A stretch of DNA of 64,000 nucleotides from Coleofasciculus sp. FACHB-T130 (GTDB taxonomy: Bacteria > Cyanobacteriota > Cyanobacteriia > Cyanobacteriales > FACHB-T130). Below the pieces are notes generated by a model. It did not search any database and was not told the origin of the DNA. It was given only the letters and a program-made list of their open reading frames with translations. A program made the translations under genes and the position numbers. The DNA lies in NCBI RefSeq assembly GCF_014695375.1, contig NZ_JACJOG010000009.1, positions 44,113-108,112 on the forward strand, written 5' to 3'. This document shows positions 36,432 through 44,971 of this stretch, in pieces (positions within the stretch are counted from its first letter, which is position 1; each line of letters begins with the position of its first letter).

Positions 36432-37478
36432 CTACAATCTAGCAGCACAGACGGCGGCTCCAATCAGTCCCACTCGCGGATTTAGCACAATATGCACCGG
36501 CATTCTTTCGAGTAACGGACTCACGCGACCTTTGTTCAGAAAGGCATGGAGGAAACTGCCTTCTTGAATCAACGGCAGAATTTTGGCGGCGATGCCACCA
36601 GCAACGTAAAGACCGCCATAAGGTAATAGTTTGATGGCAAGATTCCCGGCTTCGGCACCGTAAGCTTCCACAAAGATTTGCATCGTTTGTTCGCACAAGC
36701 GATCGCGCTTTTCCAAAGCAGCTTTACCAATAATCGCAGCGGGATCGATCGTCTTGTCTTTCTGCCCGATCTCTTGTTCCCAGTTTCTAATCATCTGCCC
36801 AATTTCTGACGATTCCTCAGCAATTTTCCGATCTCTTAGGAACTGGTAAATTGAGACGATGCCTAGACCGGAAACCACTCGCTCGACTGAAATTCGCTGA
36901 ATATTGTGCTTATCGAGCAGATATTTCAACAGCTGAAATTCTAACTCCGAGCGAGGTGCAAAGTCAGCGTGTCCGCCTTCCGAGGGGAACACTTTATGGG
37001 CGTTGGATGCTAAGCGGATTAAAAACCCTTGTCCTAAGCCGGTACCCGCACCAATCACGCCAATCGGGGCGTCTTCCTGATGCTTGCCAGCTTGCAAAGT
37101 GTACAAGTCTGATTCAGTTAAACCCAAGACACCATAGCCAACTGCGGCGAAATCGTTGATTAAACCAACCGCAGCGATTCCCAATTGTTGCTCCAGCCGT
37201 TTGCTATCAAGCGACCAAGATAGATTGGTCAGGATAGAGGTGTTGTTGACAACAGGACCCGCGATCGCAAAACAAGCTTTTTCCGGTTTCGGTGTCTCGC
37301 CGAGTTGTCCAGCCGCCGCCATCAAAAACTGCCGCACCATTGGCACCAAATCGGGAAAATTGCCACTGGGGAAAATCTCCTCATACAGAGTCTGCAATAA
37401 TTCCCCAGAATCAGACGCTTCTACCAAGCGCAGAATCGTCTTAGTACCCCCGATATCCCCTGCTAATAACAATCCCAT
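36432..37478 (-). CDS. glk: glucokinase
   Basis: The 348-residue protein has the ATP-binding GDIGGTKT (7-14), CFAIAGPVVNN, LINDFAAVGYG and VIGAGTGLGQGFL, the bacterial glucokinase (Glk) motifs. It ends with GLYVAGGIAAKILPL and PRVGLIGAAVCAARL. It phosphorylates glucose with ATP to glucose 6-phosphate in the cytoplasm, for example from glycogen or sucrose breakdown. The start lies four bases after the stop of the phosphatase gene at 37483, so the two are co-transcribed. The length is usual for cyanobacterial Glk. Confidence 0.95.
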   Translation of the reverse strand: MGLLLAGDIGGTKTILRLVEASDSGELLQTLYEEIFPSGNFPDLVPMVRQFLMAAAGQLGETPKPEKACFAIAGPVVNNTSILTNLSWSLDSKRLEQQLGIAAVGLINDFAAVGYGVLGLTESDLYTLQAGKHQEDAPIGVIGAGTGLGQGFLIRLASNAHKVFPSEGGHADFAPRSELEFQLLKYLLDKHNIQRISVERVVSGLGIVSIYQFLRDRKIAEESSEIGQMIRNWEQEIGQKDKTIDPAAIIGKAALEKRDRLCEQTMQIFVEAYGAEAGNLAIKLLPYGGLYVAGGIAAKILPLIQEGSFLHAFLNKGRVSPLLERMPVHIVLNPRVGLIGAAVCAARL

Positions 37479-37482
37479 GACC

Positions 37483-38127
37483 TTAATTAAACCGGATGAC
37501 TTTTTCAGTTTGACTCAAGTGAGAAACATCTCCATTGAGTTCCATCACCCATTCTTCACCATCGCGCACCAGCTTAACCAAACAACACAGCGCGGCGTTT
37601 ACTTCAGTTTCGGCTGTACCCCCCCGGATACCGAGAGTTGCACCCAGCACTGATGCACCGTGACCCACCAATAAGATATCTTCGGAAAACTCAGATGCAA
37701 GGCGTCTTGCGACTTCCCCAGAGCGTTCCATTACTTCTTCCCCAGTTTCGGGATAATTCGCGATTACGCGAGAAGTGTAACTCAGGTCAATTTGGGGAAA
37801 TTGCTCGTGTAATGCTTCTATTGACAATCTTTCTGGCATCGCTGGCATCCAGTGAGGATTTAACCATTCGCTTAAGCCAGACTCAAGTTTAATTGGTAAA
37901 TTCAGCACTTGTGCAACTTGGTGCGCCGTTTGTACCGTTCGCAGGAAGGGCGAGGCAAAAATATGGGCAATCTTTTCTCCCTTCAGGCGCTGCGCGAGTT
38001 GTTTGGCTTGTTCCACGCCGTCCTCAGACAGGGGTGGATCGTAGGGACGTTCGGCGGTTAAGAACCAGTCGGGGTTCACGAAGTCGAGGCGGTTGGCGTG
38101 TCTTGCAATCCAGACGGTTTGGGTCAT
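37483..38127 (-). CDS. histidine phosphatase family protein
   Basis: The 214-residue protein starts MTQTVWIARHANRLDFV. The catalytic histidine is H10, in RHA rather than the usual RHG. LSEDGVEQAKQLAQRL, FASPFLRTVQTAHQVA (second basic patch) and GHGASVLGATLG (second histidine) complete the phosphoglycerate mutase-like fold. Members remove phosphate from sugar phosphates or proteins; the substrate is unclear. Pairing with glk four bases downstream suggests a sugar-phosphate role (inference). Confidence 0.88.
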   Translation of the reverse strand: MTQTVWIARHANRLDFVNPDWFLTAERPYDPPLSEDGVEQAKQLAQRLKGEKIAHIFASPFLRTVQTAHQVAQVLNLPIKLESGLSEWLNPHWMPAMPERLSIEALHEQFPQIDLSYTSRVIANYPETGEEVMERSGEVARRLASEFSEDILLVGHGASVLGATLGIRGGTAETEVNAALCCLVKLVRDGEEWVMELNGDVSHLSQTEKVIRFN

Positions 38128-38856
38128 GGGTTTAGGAAATAATGAGCAAAGAGCAAGCCGGATACGATTTTACCTAAAGGCCGCCGCCAATCAATTGTTG
38201 GAAGTGGCTGCTGGCTTCAGACGCGAACTGACAAGTCAGCGCTTCGCTATCGCTAGCTCGTCTTCTATAATCTAAAATCCAAAATGGTATAAGGCGATGG
38301 CGATCGCAGCCTCTTGAGCAAGCTGCCAATTTAATATACTCTGCAAAATCAATCTCAGTCATTTCTCCCAAGTTTTCCAAGCGGAATAGACAGACCGGAT
38401 TCTCCTCAAACTGCGATTACCAGGTTTTCTGGCACTTTGCGCCCAGAAAGTCATCCTTTTGCTTAAGAAAATCCCTATTTTTCGGCTTTTCGCTCTCAGA
38501 CCTGGTGCAATAATGTAATACCGCGATCGCGTCCCTCACTGATGAGAGCAATTGCTCAATTGGAGTTGCTAACGCTTCGTAATACTTTTTCCTGGAGACC
38601 AAGGTGCCGCGAGCATCGTCCTACCCCCACCTATCAATGTCGCTGAGTGTCAGTAAGCATCTGCAAGATTTTTCTCATTTTGTTTCTCAAGATGCAATTA
38701 TCCGATGGATTCGTGGGTACCCTTTTACTAGCTGATGTTGAAGGAAACGGCACGGGAACCCCCCTCTTGGGATAGACACAGCATCTTTCAGAAAGGTTAC
38801 AATAGTTTACAATTGCGATCGCTTTAAATTATCGCTCTGATTCAAGACTCAGCGCT
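38128..38856. other. promoter region of the sigma factor gene, no supported gene
   Basis: The 729-base gap holds two minus-strand frames (38174-38380 and 38417-38602) without clear ribosome binding sites or known motifs; I do not call them. The stretch from 38780 to 38856 has TTACAATAG and TTTACAATT words that could be -10 elements for the sigma factor gene, next to a HIP1 octamer. Confidence 0.4.
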
Positions 38857-39816
38857 ATGAAAACTGCTCAGACCTCTACAGATACCGTCCGTGCTTACTT
38901 GCGAGAAATTGGGCGCGTTCCCCTGCTTACTCACGAGCAGGAAATCCTTTATGGAAAACAAGTACAGCGCTTAGCCACCTTGCAGGAAGTAAAAAATTCA
39001 CTCTTGTTGCAGTTAGGACACGAGCCAACCGACGAGGCGTGGGCTTCTTCAACTGGGTTGTCAGAGAAAGAGTTACAGCAGGCGATCGCAGTGGGTGAAA
39101 TCGCCAAGCGCAAGATGGTCGAAGCCAACTTGCGGCTCGTCGTCTCGGTTGCCAAAAAGTACATCAAACGTAACGTAGACCTCTTGGACTTGATCCAGGA
39201 AGGCACAATGGGAATGCAACGGGGCGTCGAAAAATTTGATCCCACCAAAGGCTACCGATTTTCCACTTATGCTTATTGGTGGATTCGGCAGGCGATTACT
39301 CGCGCGATCGCAGAAAAAGGACGCACCATTCGCCTCCCCATTCACATCACCGAAAAACTCAACAAAATTAAGAAAGCTCAGCGCCAACTTGCTCAAAACC
39401 TGGGACGAGCTGCTACAGTCAGCGAACTCGCCGCCGAACTAGAATTGACCCCCAAGCAAGTTCGGGAGTACCTAGAGCGGGCGCGTCAGCCCCTTTCTTT
39501 GGATCTGCGTGTCGGAGATAATCAGGATACAGAACTGGTAGAACTACTGGAAGACACCGGCCCTTCCCCAGAAGACTTCGCAACTCAATCTTCCCTCCAA
39601 GTTGACTTAGAAAAACTAATGTCAGACTTAACGCCTCAACAACGCGAGGTATTAGCGCTGCGGTTTGGTTTAGCCGATGGACAAGCCATGACGCTGGCAA
39701 AAATTGGCGAACTTCTCAATATCAGTCGGGAACGAGTACGGCAAATCGAACGGGAAGCCCTCTCCAAGCTTCGCAAGCGCAAAGCCGATATGCGGGAATA
39801 TATTGCGGCTAGCTAA
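38857..39816 (+). CDS. group 2 RNA polymerase sigma-70 factor
   Basis: The 319-residue protein starts with a short region 1.2 ([21 protein letters not shown]). Region 2 includes [31 protein letters not shown] and [21 protein letters not shown] (2.3-2.4, promoter -10 recognition), then region 3 and region 4 ([34 protein letters not shown]). It lacks the long N-terminal region of the primary RpoD, so it is a non-essential group 2 factor of the SigB/SigC/SigD type; I do not assign which. These control stress, nitrogen or stationary-phase genes. A tandem-repeat tract begins directly after its stop. Confidence 0.93.
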   Translation: MKTAQTSTDTVRAYLREIGRVPLLTHEQEILYGKQVQRLATLQEVKNSLLLQLGHEPTDEAWASSTGLSEKELQQAIAVGEIAKRKMVEANLRLVVSVAKKYIKRNVDLLDLIQEGTMGMQRGVEKFDPTKGYRFSTYAYWWIRQAITRAIAEKGRTIRLPIHITEKLNKIKKAQRQLAQNLGRAATVSELAAELELTPKQVREYLERARQPLSLDLRVGDNQDTELVELLEDTGPSPEDFATQSSLQVDLEKLMSDLTPQQREVLALRFGLADGQAMTLAKIGELLNISRERVRQIEREALSKLRKRKADMREYIAAS

Positions 39817-39818
39817 TT

Positions 39819-39957
39819 GAGGAGTCAGGACTGAGGAGTTAGGACTGAGGACTGAGGACTGAGGAGTTAGGACTGAGGACTGAGGGCTGAGGACTGAGGA
39901 CTGAGGAGTCAGGGATTAGGAGTCAGGGCTGAGGAGTTAGGGCTGAGGACTGAGTAG
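39819..39957. repeat. GACTGAG-type short tandem repeat tract
   Basis: About 140 bases are built from heptamer-like words GAGGACT, GAGGAGT and their variants (GGACTGAGG, GGAGTTAGG, GGAGTCAGG), in the manner of cyanobacterial short tandemly repeated repeats. It starts two bases after the stop of the sigma factor gene. Such tracts often differ in length between strains. Confidence 0.85.
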
Positions 39958-40199
39958 CCAGTTTTAAGTTTTGAGTATGAACTTTCTCAGCACTTAATAA
40001 AGGTAAAAGAATCCGCCGTTTAAAGTTCGGTTCTGCCCACTGTGACCCCGGAAGGAGCCTGCTAAATTAAGGGTATTAGAAGGATTTACACCTCTCGGAA
40101 CCCGTTTCCGAGTCGATCGATAGAACAAGTATTGAGCAGCGATCTACCCTGGTACAAGGATCTGAGAGTAGCTGCCTCTAGAAAGTACGGAGAAACCAA

Positions 40200-40547
40200 G
40201 TGAACAACCCGTCAAATCGAGTCTCAGAGTTCTTTGAAGGTGAGTCGGAAGGCGGCAACTTGCTTTGGCAATACGTCCAATCCATGAGTCCAGAGACGAT
40301 TACTCAGCTTTCCAAACCCGCGTCTCAGGAAGTATTTCAGGTGATGGAACGCAATATTGTTGGGCTGTTGGGGCACCTACCACCAGAACATTTTGGTGTA
40401 ACGATCACCACCAATCGTGAAAACTTAGGGCGTATGCTGGCTTCGGCGATGATTAGCGGCTATTTCTTGCGGAACGCCGAACAAAGAATGACCTTTGAAA
40501 ATGCCTTGACAGGTGCTACTGAAGTCAATGTATCTGATGCTGAATAG
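40200..40547 (+). CDS. DUF760 family protein
   Basis: The 115-residue protein starts with GTG after CGGAGAAACCAA. It has the compact helical DUF760 domain: LLWQYVQSMSPETITQLSKP, QEVFQVMERNIVGLLGHLP and NLGRMLASAMISGYFLRNAEQR. The family is found in cyanobacteria and plastids; its function is not clear from sequence. No membrane segment. It stands 30 bases before mutY and is probably co-transcribed with it. Confidence 0.8.
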   Translation: MNNPSNRVSEFFEGESEGGNLLWQYVQSMSPETITQLSKPASQEVFQVMERNIVGLLGHLPPEHFGVTITTNRENLGRMLASAMISGYFLRNAEQRMTFENALTGATEVNVSDAE

Positions 40548-40577
40548 GCAAGTTGAGCGGCATCAGCGCCAGTTCCG

Positions 40578-41702
40578 ATGATTGTACTGCAATTGCAGCA
40601 ACAAAGCGGCTCGGCAGACTGGGAAGTCAGTCTGCCGAGTTCTGCTATTTTGGAGTTTAGGCGATCGCTTCTAGCCTGGTACTCCCAAAACGGTCGAGAC
40701 CTCCCCTGGCGTCACCACCCCGACCCCTACGCCATCTGGGTATCGGAAATCATGCTCCAGCAGACCCAGGTAAAAACAGTTATTCCTTACTACCAGCGGT
40801 GGTTAGCCCAATTTCCCACAATTGAAACCCTCGCCGCCGCTGACTTGCAGCAAGTCCTCAAAGCTTGGCAGGGACTCGGTTACTATGCCCGCGCCCGTAA
40901 CCTGCACAAGGCATCTCAAGAAATTATCCAGCGTCACAACGGAATTTTTCCCACCCACCTATCAGACGTTTTAGCTTTATCCGGGATTGGACGCACCACC
41001 GCCGGAGGCATCCTCAGCGCCGCCTTCAATCAACCCGTGGCGATTCTAGATGGCAACGTCAAGCGGGTTTTAGCGCGGCTGGTAGCATTGCCAATGCCAC
41101 CAACAAAAGCAACAAAACCGCTCTGGCAGCTCTCAGAGAGCCTCCTCGACCCCGAACAGCCCAGAGATTTTAATCAGGCGCTGATGGATTTGGGAGCCAC
41201 TATCTGCACTCCCCACAACCCAGCCTGCAACAGATGTCCCTGGATGTCCCACTGTCGTGCATACAATTTGAATATTCAGTCAACTTTACCCATGCGCGAA
41301 ACCTCCTCCCCCATCCCCCACAAAAACATTGGCGTTGCCGTTATCTGGAACGAGCAGAAAGAAATTCTTATCGATCGTAGACCCCAGAACGGTCTTCTGG
41401 GCGGTCTTTGGGAATTCCCTGGCGGCAAATTAGAGCCTGGTGAAACCGTCGAGGAATGCATTAAAAGAGAAATTCAGGAGGAATTGGGCATTGAAATTGA
41501 AGTGGGCAAACATCTCATCACCATTGACCACACCTATACCCACTTCCGCGTCACCCTCAACGTCCATCACTGTCGCCACCTCACAGGCATTCCCCAACCG
41601 ATCGAATCCGATGAAATCCGCTGGGTGACACTGGACGAAATCGATCAGTTTCCCTTTCCCAAAGCGAATGTCCAAATTATCGATGCTCTGCGGCAGGCTT
41701 AG
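40578..41702 (+). CDS. mutY: A/G-specific adenine glycosylase
   Basis: The 374-residue protein has the HhH-GPD core with catalytic E57 (SEIMLQQTQV), the helix-hairpin-helix LSGIGRTTAGGIL, D158 in ILDGNVKRVLAR and a 4Fe-4S cluster motif CTPHNPACNRCPWMSHC. It is fused to a C-terminal Nudix domain with GGLWEFPGGKLEPGETVEEC and REIQEELG, the part that recognises 8-oxoG in MutY. It removes adenine mispaired with 8-oxoguanine in DNA. All key residues are present. The gene follows DUF760 closely. Confidence 0.95.
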   Translation: MIVLQLQQQSGSADWEVSLPSSAILEFRRSLLAWYSQNGRDLPWRHHPDPYAIWVSEIMLQQTQVKTVIPYYQRWLAQFPTIETLAAADLQQVLKAWQGLGYYARARNLHKASQEIIQRHNGIFPTHLSDVLALSGIGRTTAGGILSAAFNQPVAILDGNVKRVLARLVALPMPPTKATKPLWQLSESLLDPEQPRDFNQALMDLGATICTPHNPACNRCPWMSHCRAYNLNIQSTLPMRETSSPIPHKNIGVAVIWNEQKEILIDRRPQNGLLGGLWEFPGGKLEPGETVEECIKREIQEELGIEIEVGKHLITIDHTYTHFRVTLNVHHCRHLTGIPQPIESDEIRWVTLDEIDQFPFPKANVQIIDALRQA

Positions 41703-41721
41703 AAATTTCTAATTCGATTTA

Positions 41722-41758
41722 TGAACCGCAAAGACGCAAAGGACGCAAAGAGAAGAGG
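41722..41758. repeat. CGCAAAGA/CGCAAAGGA intergenic repeat
   Basis: AACCGCAAAGACGCAAAGGA and following ACGCAAAGAGA words form a short tandem. They sit just after mutY; the plus-strand frame over it is an artefact (NRKDAKDAKRR). Confidence 0.6.
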
Positions 41759-41824
41759 GAAGAGGGCGATCGCACTCAATCTTTTTTATAAAATTTTTAG
41801 TATCATTCTGACTTCCAGACGACT

Positions 41825-42034
41825 TTACGCTGGCGGTAAGATTAAAGCCAAGGCACGATTTAGAATCTCTTTTTTATTAATGAGTTGTTCTAATTCTTCT
41901 GGCTCATAACGTCCTTCTTCTACCTCTAGGGAAGCCTCATCAATAGCATTCAAGTAGGCTTCTTCTACAATCGCTAACGATCCTTGGATGTCACCCTTTA
42001 GCAGTAATTCTTTCAGGTCTAATAGTTCTTCCAT
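41825..42034 (-). CDS. small acidic helical protein, DUF29-like
   Basis: The 69-residue protein starts MEELLDLKELLLKGDIQGSL and continues as helices rich in Glu and Leu (LEVEEGRYEPEELEQLINKKEILNRAL). It resembles the short cyanobacterial proteins annotated as DUF29-like, but the match is from general style, not from a diagnostic motif. It follows a decayed TPR gene by ten bases on the same strand, so it was probably the second gene of that operon. Function unknown. Confidence 0.5.
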   Translation of the reverse strand: MEELLDLKELLLKGDIQGSLAIVEEAYLNAIDEASLEVEEGRYEPEELEQLINKKEILNRALALILPPA

Positions 42035-42044
42035 AACGGCTGAT

Positions 42045-42375
42045 TTAATCCTCAGTTGTTTCTATGGGATTTTGAAGCGATCGCTCATCTGCTTGGGCGT
42101 GGCAACGTTCCAGCTTTTCACTCACCTTAATAGTTCTTGGATGCTCTGTCCCTAAGCATCCCTCAAAAATCTCTAAGGATTGGTTGTAAAAGGTGTCAGC
42201 CTCATCATATCGCTCTTGAAATTCGCAGAGCTAAGCTAGGTGGTTGAGGGTTTTAGCTACATCAGGATGCTTCTCTCCATCCAGGCGTTTCCGCATTTCC
42301 AATGCTTGCTTGTATAACGGTTCGGCTTTCTCATCACCTTCAGAGGTAAATCAACCGAACTAAAGTCAAAGCGAT
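42045..42375 (-). pseudogene. decayed TPR (kinesin light chain-like) gene remnant
   Basis: The minus strand reads as TPR units GDEKAEPLYKQALEMRKRLD, GEKHPDVAKTLNHLA, then TAG, then LCEFQERYDEADTFYNQSLE and GTEHPRTIKVSEKLERCH, ending with TAA at 42045. Upstream, near 42352, LTLVRLIYL is joined only by shifting one base. So an in-frame stop and a frameshift have broken a protein of repeated 42-residue kinesin light chain-like TPRs, and most of the N-terminal part is missing. The intact parent was probably longer. This frame is 10 bases from the 41825 gene. Confidence 0.85.
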
Positions 42376-42389
42376 CGCCCTCTTAACCC

Positions 42390-42440
42390 GCGACGGCGGG
42401 TTTCGTTTGTATAGCCGCGATTTATAATCGCCGGTGCTTC
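42390..42440. repeat. dispersed GTATAGCC repeat (partial copy)
   Basis: It contains CCCGCGACGGCGGG, a short palindrome, then TTTGTATAGCCGCGATTT. Related forms are at about 53900-54030 and 57350-57465. Confidence 0.45.
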
Positions 42441-42494
42441 TGAGACCACCCAACCAACTTCGTACAATAAAGAAGCAACTCGCACTAGCCATTC

Positions 42495-42884
42495 TTGATT
42501 GTGAAGCAAGCCTCAAGCGGTTCCGCCCCTAACTTTCAGCCTTGTCAGATTGTTTGTTTAGACCATGAAAATACTCGTCTGTACGCTGACGTGATACAAG
42601 TTGTCGATTCACGGCAGATATGCTGGGTGCGTCCTTTGATGCTTACTATCGTTTCAGACGATAATGCCAACGTGTTACCAACGCTGTACGATTTGCGTCA
42701 GGGTGCCGATTTAGTATGGCCTGTAACGTTGTTTCGACCAGCACTGGATACCGAGGTGATTCCCCTGTTAATGCAACTGGACGCCCCAGATGCGACAGCG
42801 GACGCCTCTGAGGCCCATCGGCAACTCAGTTGGTTTGTCCGCCAAGTTTGGCAAGCCAATCAGAGTGATTTTCAGGCTTCGTAG
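42495..42884 (+). CDS. conserved-type cyanobacterial hypothetical
   Basis: The 129-residue protein starts with TTG (a GTG two codons later is an alternative) and reads MIVKQASSGSAPNFQPCQIV. It includes QIVCLDHENTRLYADVIQVVDSRQICWVRPLML, a beta-rich segment, and ends with a helical tail. No motif is recognised. It overlaps the last 13 bases of the decayed aminotransferase frame on the other strand. It looks intact and may be functional. Confidence 0.55.
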   Translation: MIVKQASSGSAPNFQPCQIVCLDHENTRLYADVIQVVDSRQICWVRPLMLTIVSDDNANVLPTLYDLRQGADLVWPVTLFRPALDTEVIPLLMQLDAPDATADASEAHRQLSWFVRQVWQANQSDFQAS

Positions 42885-43626
42885 CGAATTTCAGCATCTC
42901 TGATGCGTTGAATCGCTTCGTGCATCCGTTCATCTGCCACGGTGAGAGCAATCCGAAAAAAGCTTTCCCCAGCAGCACCAGACCCGTTTCCAGGGGGCAC
43001 GATCGGACCGCATTTCTCCAGTAACAGGGTGACAAATTCCGTTGAAGTATAACCTTTGGGGACGGGTACCCAAATATAGAGGATTGCTTTGGGAGGCTCA
43101 ATAGGCCATCCTAAAGATTGCAATCCTTCGACGATGATATTACGACGGTTTTGGTAAACTGACATCACCGCTTGGCGTTCTTCTTCTGAGGTTTCATAGG
43201 CAGCGATCGCTGCTCGTTAATTGCCTTAAAGATGCCAGAATCTACATTGGTGTTAACTTGTCCCAGCCCCTTAATTTCGGTAGGATTCCCCACAACAAAA
43301 CCAACCCGCCCGACGGTCATCTTGTAAGACTTAGATAAACTTTGAAATTCTATATTTAAGCCAGCGACACCAAAGCGGCGTTCCATCCAATCCGCAGCAG
43401 CTTTGCGGTATTCTTTAGTTCTCCAATCGGGGGGATAATTATGAGTCGAAAGCTCGTTAATCGCCTCATGCATCGCCTGGACAATATGCGCTGGCGTCGG
43501 ACGGTCTGGATCGCCAACTCCAATGTTGATGATGTTCACCCCTTTGGTGACCGTTTCATGCTGGTTGCGATTAATCTTGGCAAATAGGTAGGACGGGGTC
43601 TTTTCTAAACGTTTGGCAAACTGCAC
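42872..43626 (-). pseudogene. decayed DapL-like class I/II aminotransferase
   Basis: The N-terminus MQFAKRLEKTPSYLFAKINR and NIINIGVGDPDRPTPAHIVQAM match LL-diaminopimelate aminotransferases. At about 43355 the text jumps from FGVAGLN straight to IEFQSLSKSYKMT, the region of the PLP lysine, so roughly 150 residues of the large domain are missing. Near 43212 a shift breaks the frame: FKAI is followed by out-of-frame residues, while the true continuation AAIAAYETSEEERQAVMSVY is in another frame and leads to the correct C-terminus. Two independent lesions show that the gene is dead. A functional copy would be needed elsewhere for lysine synthesis. Confidence 0.88.
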
Positions 43627-43783
43627 GACGATTTAACAACTGAAAAAAAGAGCAAGTGGAAACAATTAGACAGTTGACCGCCAGGTGAGTCAAACGGATG
43701 AGAAGATTGATTTAGAAAGATTCCGACGGCACAAATATTGTCTCGTGCCATCGACTAAATCTACCTTGAATTTTTAATGTCTT

Positions 43784-43978
43784 TTATGCACTTGGTACCA
43801 GTTGAATTCGACCGGCATCCATCTCTGACATGAGTAATTCCAGTGCCTCATAATCAACGTCAGAAATGTGACCCATTCTGGTCAATTCATAATTTATTTC
43901 GTTCTCTATATCTGGAGTTAATTTCTTAATATAGAGAGCTTTTTCTACCAGTTGACGAATCGCGTATGTAGTTCTCAT
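43784..43978 (-). CDS. small cyanobacterial hypothetical protein
   Basis: The 64-residue protein starts MRTTYAIRQLVEKALYIKKL and has DIENEINYELTRMGHISDVDYEALELLMSEMDAG. It is helical with an acidic centre, in the style of cyanobacterial short proteins that begin with a Y-x-x-x-x-L-V-x-x-A helix and end GxIxLV. Function unknown. It stands alone between the aminotransferase remnant and the STAS gene leader. Confidence 0.6.
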   Translation of the reverse strand: MRTTYAIRQLVEKALYIKKLTPDIENEINYELTRMGHISDVDYEALELLMSEMDAGRIQLVPSA

Positions 43979-44516
43979 AAAAACCGATAGAACTCCGCAT
44001 TTAAAAATTATCGTTTGAATATATAGATGAACCAGTGATCTAAAACTAGACTGTAAAGTGATCTAAATCACTGTGAGTTTCGCCCCAATTGCAGCTGATT
44101 TTTTAAATAATTTCCGACAACTCCATGAAGCTTCGGAGTTGATGCTTTATAGCAATAATATTATCGTTGATGAGTTTTAATCTTGTGAAGAATAGCCGCA
44201 GATGTCTGTTTGAAGACCTAAGCCCCTGCCTTGCAGAAATGCGCTTCGCATAGGATTATACAAAGAATACATCTGTCTTTGGTTAGATGCAGCGATTGTA
44301 AAAGATGAATAGAAGGATTTTCTTAATATAGAACTTCTAGAAAGTCCGTATTAGAGAACACGTTCTCAGGCAATCTTATTGAAAACTTTATATAAAAGGA
44401 GGTAACTAATGAAGATTTAGCAAATTACCTAAAAGGGGGTAGGCAATATCATATTTACCGTTTATTGTCGAAGCTATTACACAAATTTTTGTTTAGAGTT
44501 GAAACAGGATATTGTC
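43979..44516. other. long leader region of the STAS gene
   Basis: The 538 bases before the STAS gene hold an unusual feature at 44396-44440: a strong ribosome binding site AAAGGAGGTAACTA directly before a three-codon frame ATG AAG ATT TAG, with AGGTAA able to pair with downstream TTACCT so as to hide the site. Upstream parts are AT-rich with no gene. The rest could hold the promoter. Confidence 0.4.
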
Positions 44517-44855
44517 ATGCAAAATACGCTAGTTCGCCCCAACGTTGCAGTTATTCGCCCCCAAGGTCATATCAATGCATCGAATGCGGTTGAGTTCCAA
44601 GGTCAACTGACAGCAGCTGTTTCTTCACCCGAGCAATCCATTGTGCTAGTTGATATGGCGCAAGTAGAGTTCCTCGATAGTGCTGGCTTGATGGCGTTTG
44701 TTTCGGCTCACCGTTTAGCACACAGTCTAGGACGGCGGTTTAGCCTCTCTTCAGTGTCGCCCTCCATTCGGATGATTTTTGAACTGGCTCAACTTGACGG
44801 AGTCTTTGAAATTTTAGAAAGTCCTGCCGCCTTGGAAGCAAACATTGGAGTATAG
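44517..44855 (+). CDS. STAS-domain anti-sigma factor antagonist
   Basis: The ATG at 44517 follows ACAGGATATTGTC and gives 112 residues. The TTG at 44499 would add six. It is a single STAS domain: VAVIRPQGHINASNAVEFQGQL, SIVLVDMAQVEFLDSAGLMAFVSAH with the phosphorylatable serine S55 in DSAGL, and a C-terminal LAQLDGVFEILES. Members are switched by serine kinases and PP2C phosphatases, but none is adjacent. Partner and pathway are therefore unknown. The gene is followed 116 bases later by the radical SAM gene. Confidence 0.9.
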   Translation: MQNTLVRPNVAVIRPQGHINASNAVEFQGQLTAAVSSPEQSIVLVDMAQVEFLDSAGLMAFVSAHRLAHSLGRRFSLSSVSPSIRMIFELAQLDGVFEILESPAALEANIGV

Positions 44856-44971
44856 GAACAAGGAAATACTTCTAAAGGAAAAACTGAGAGGTTGAGCGCT
44901 GTTGCTGAGTGCTAATCCTGAATTGGTGCTAGGGTTGAATCTGAGGCACTGGAAGCAGGGAGCGTTTTGCA

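Noticed and set aside
38174..38602. Two short minus-strand frames before the sigma factor gene
   Set aside because: No ribosome binding sites or recognisable motifs; composition like non-coding DNA.
41721..41909. 62-codon plus frame after mutY
   Set aside because: Its N-terminus is the translation of an intergenic CGCAAAGA repeat, and the rest is antisense to the 69-residue gene.
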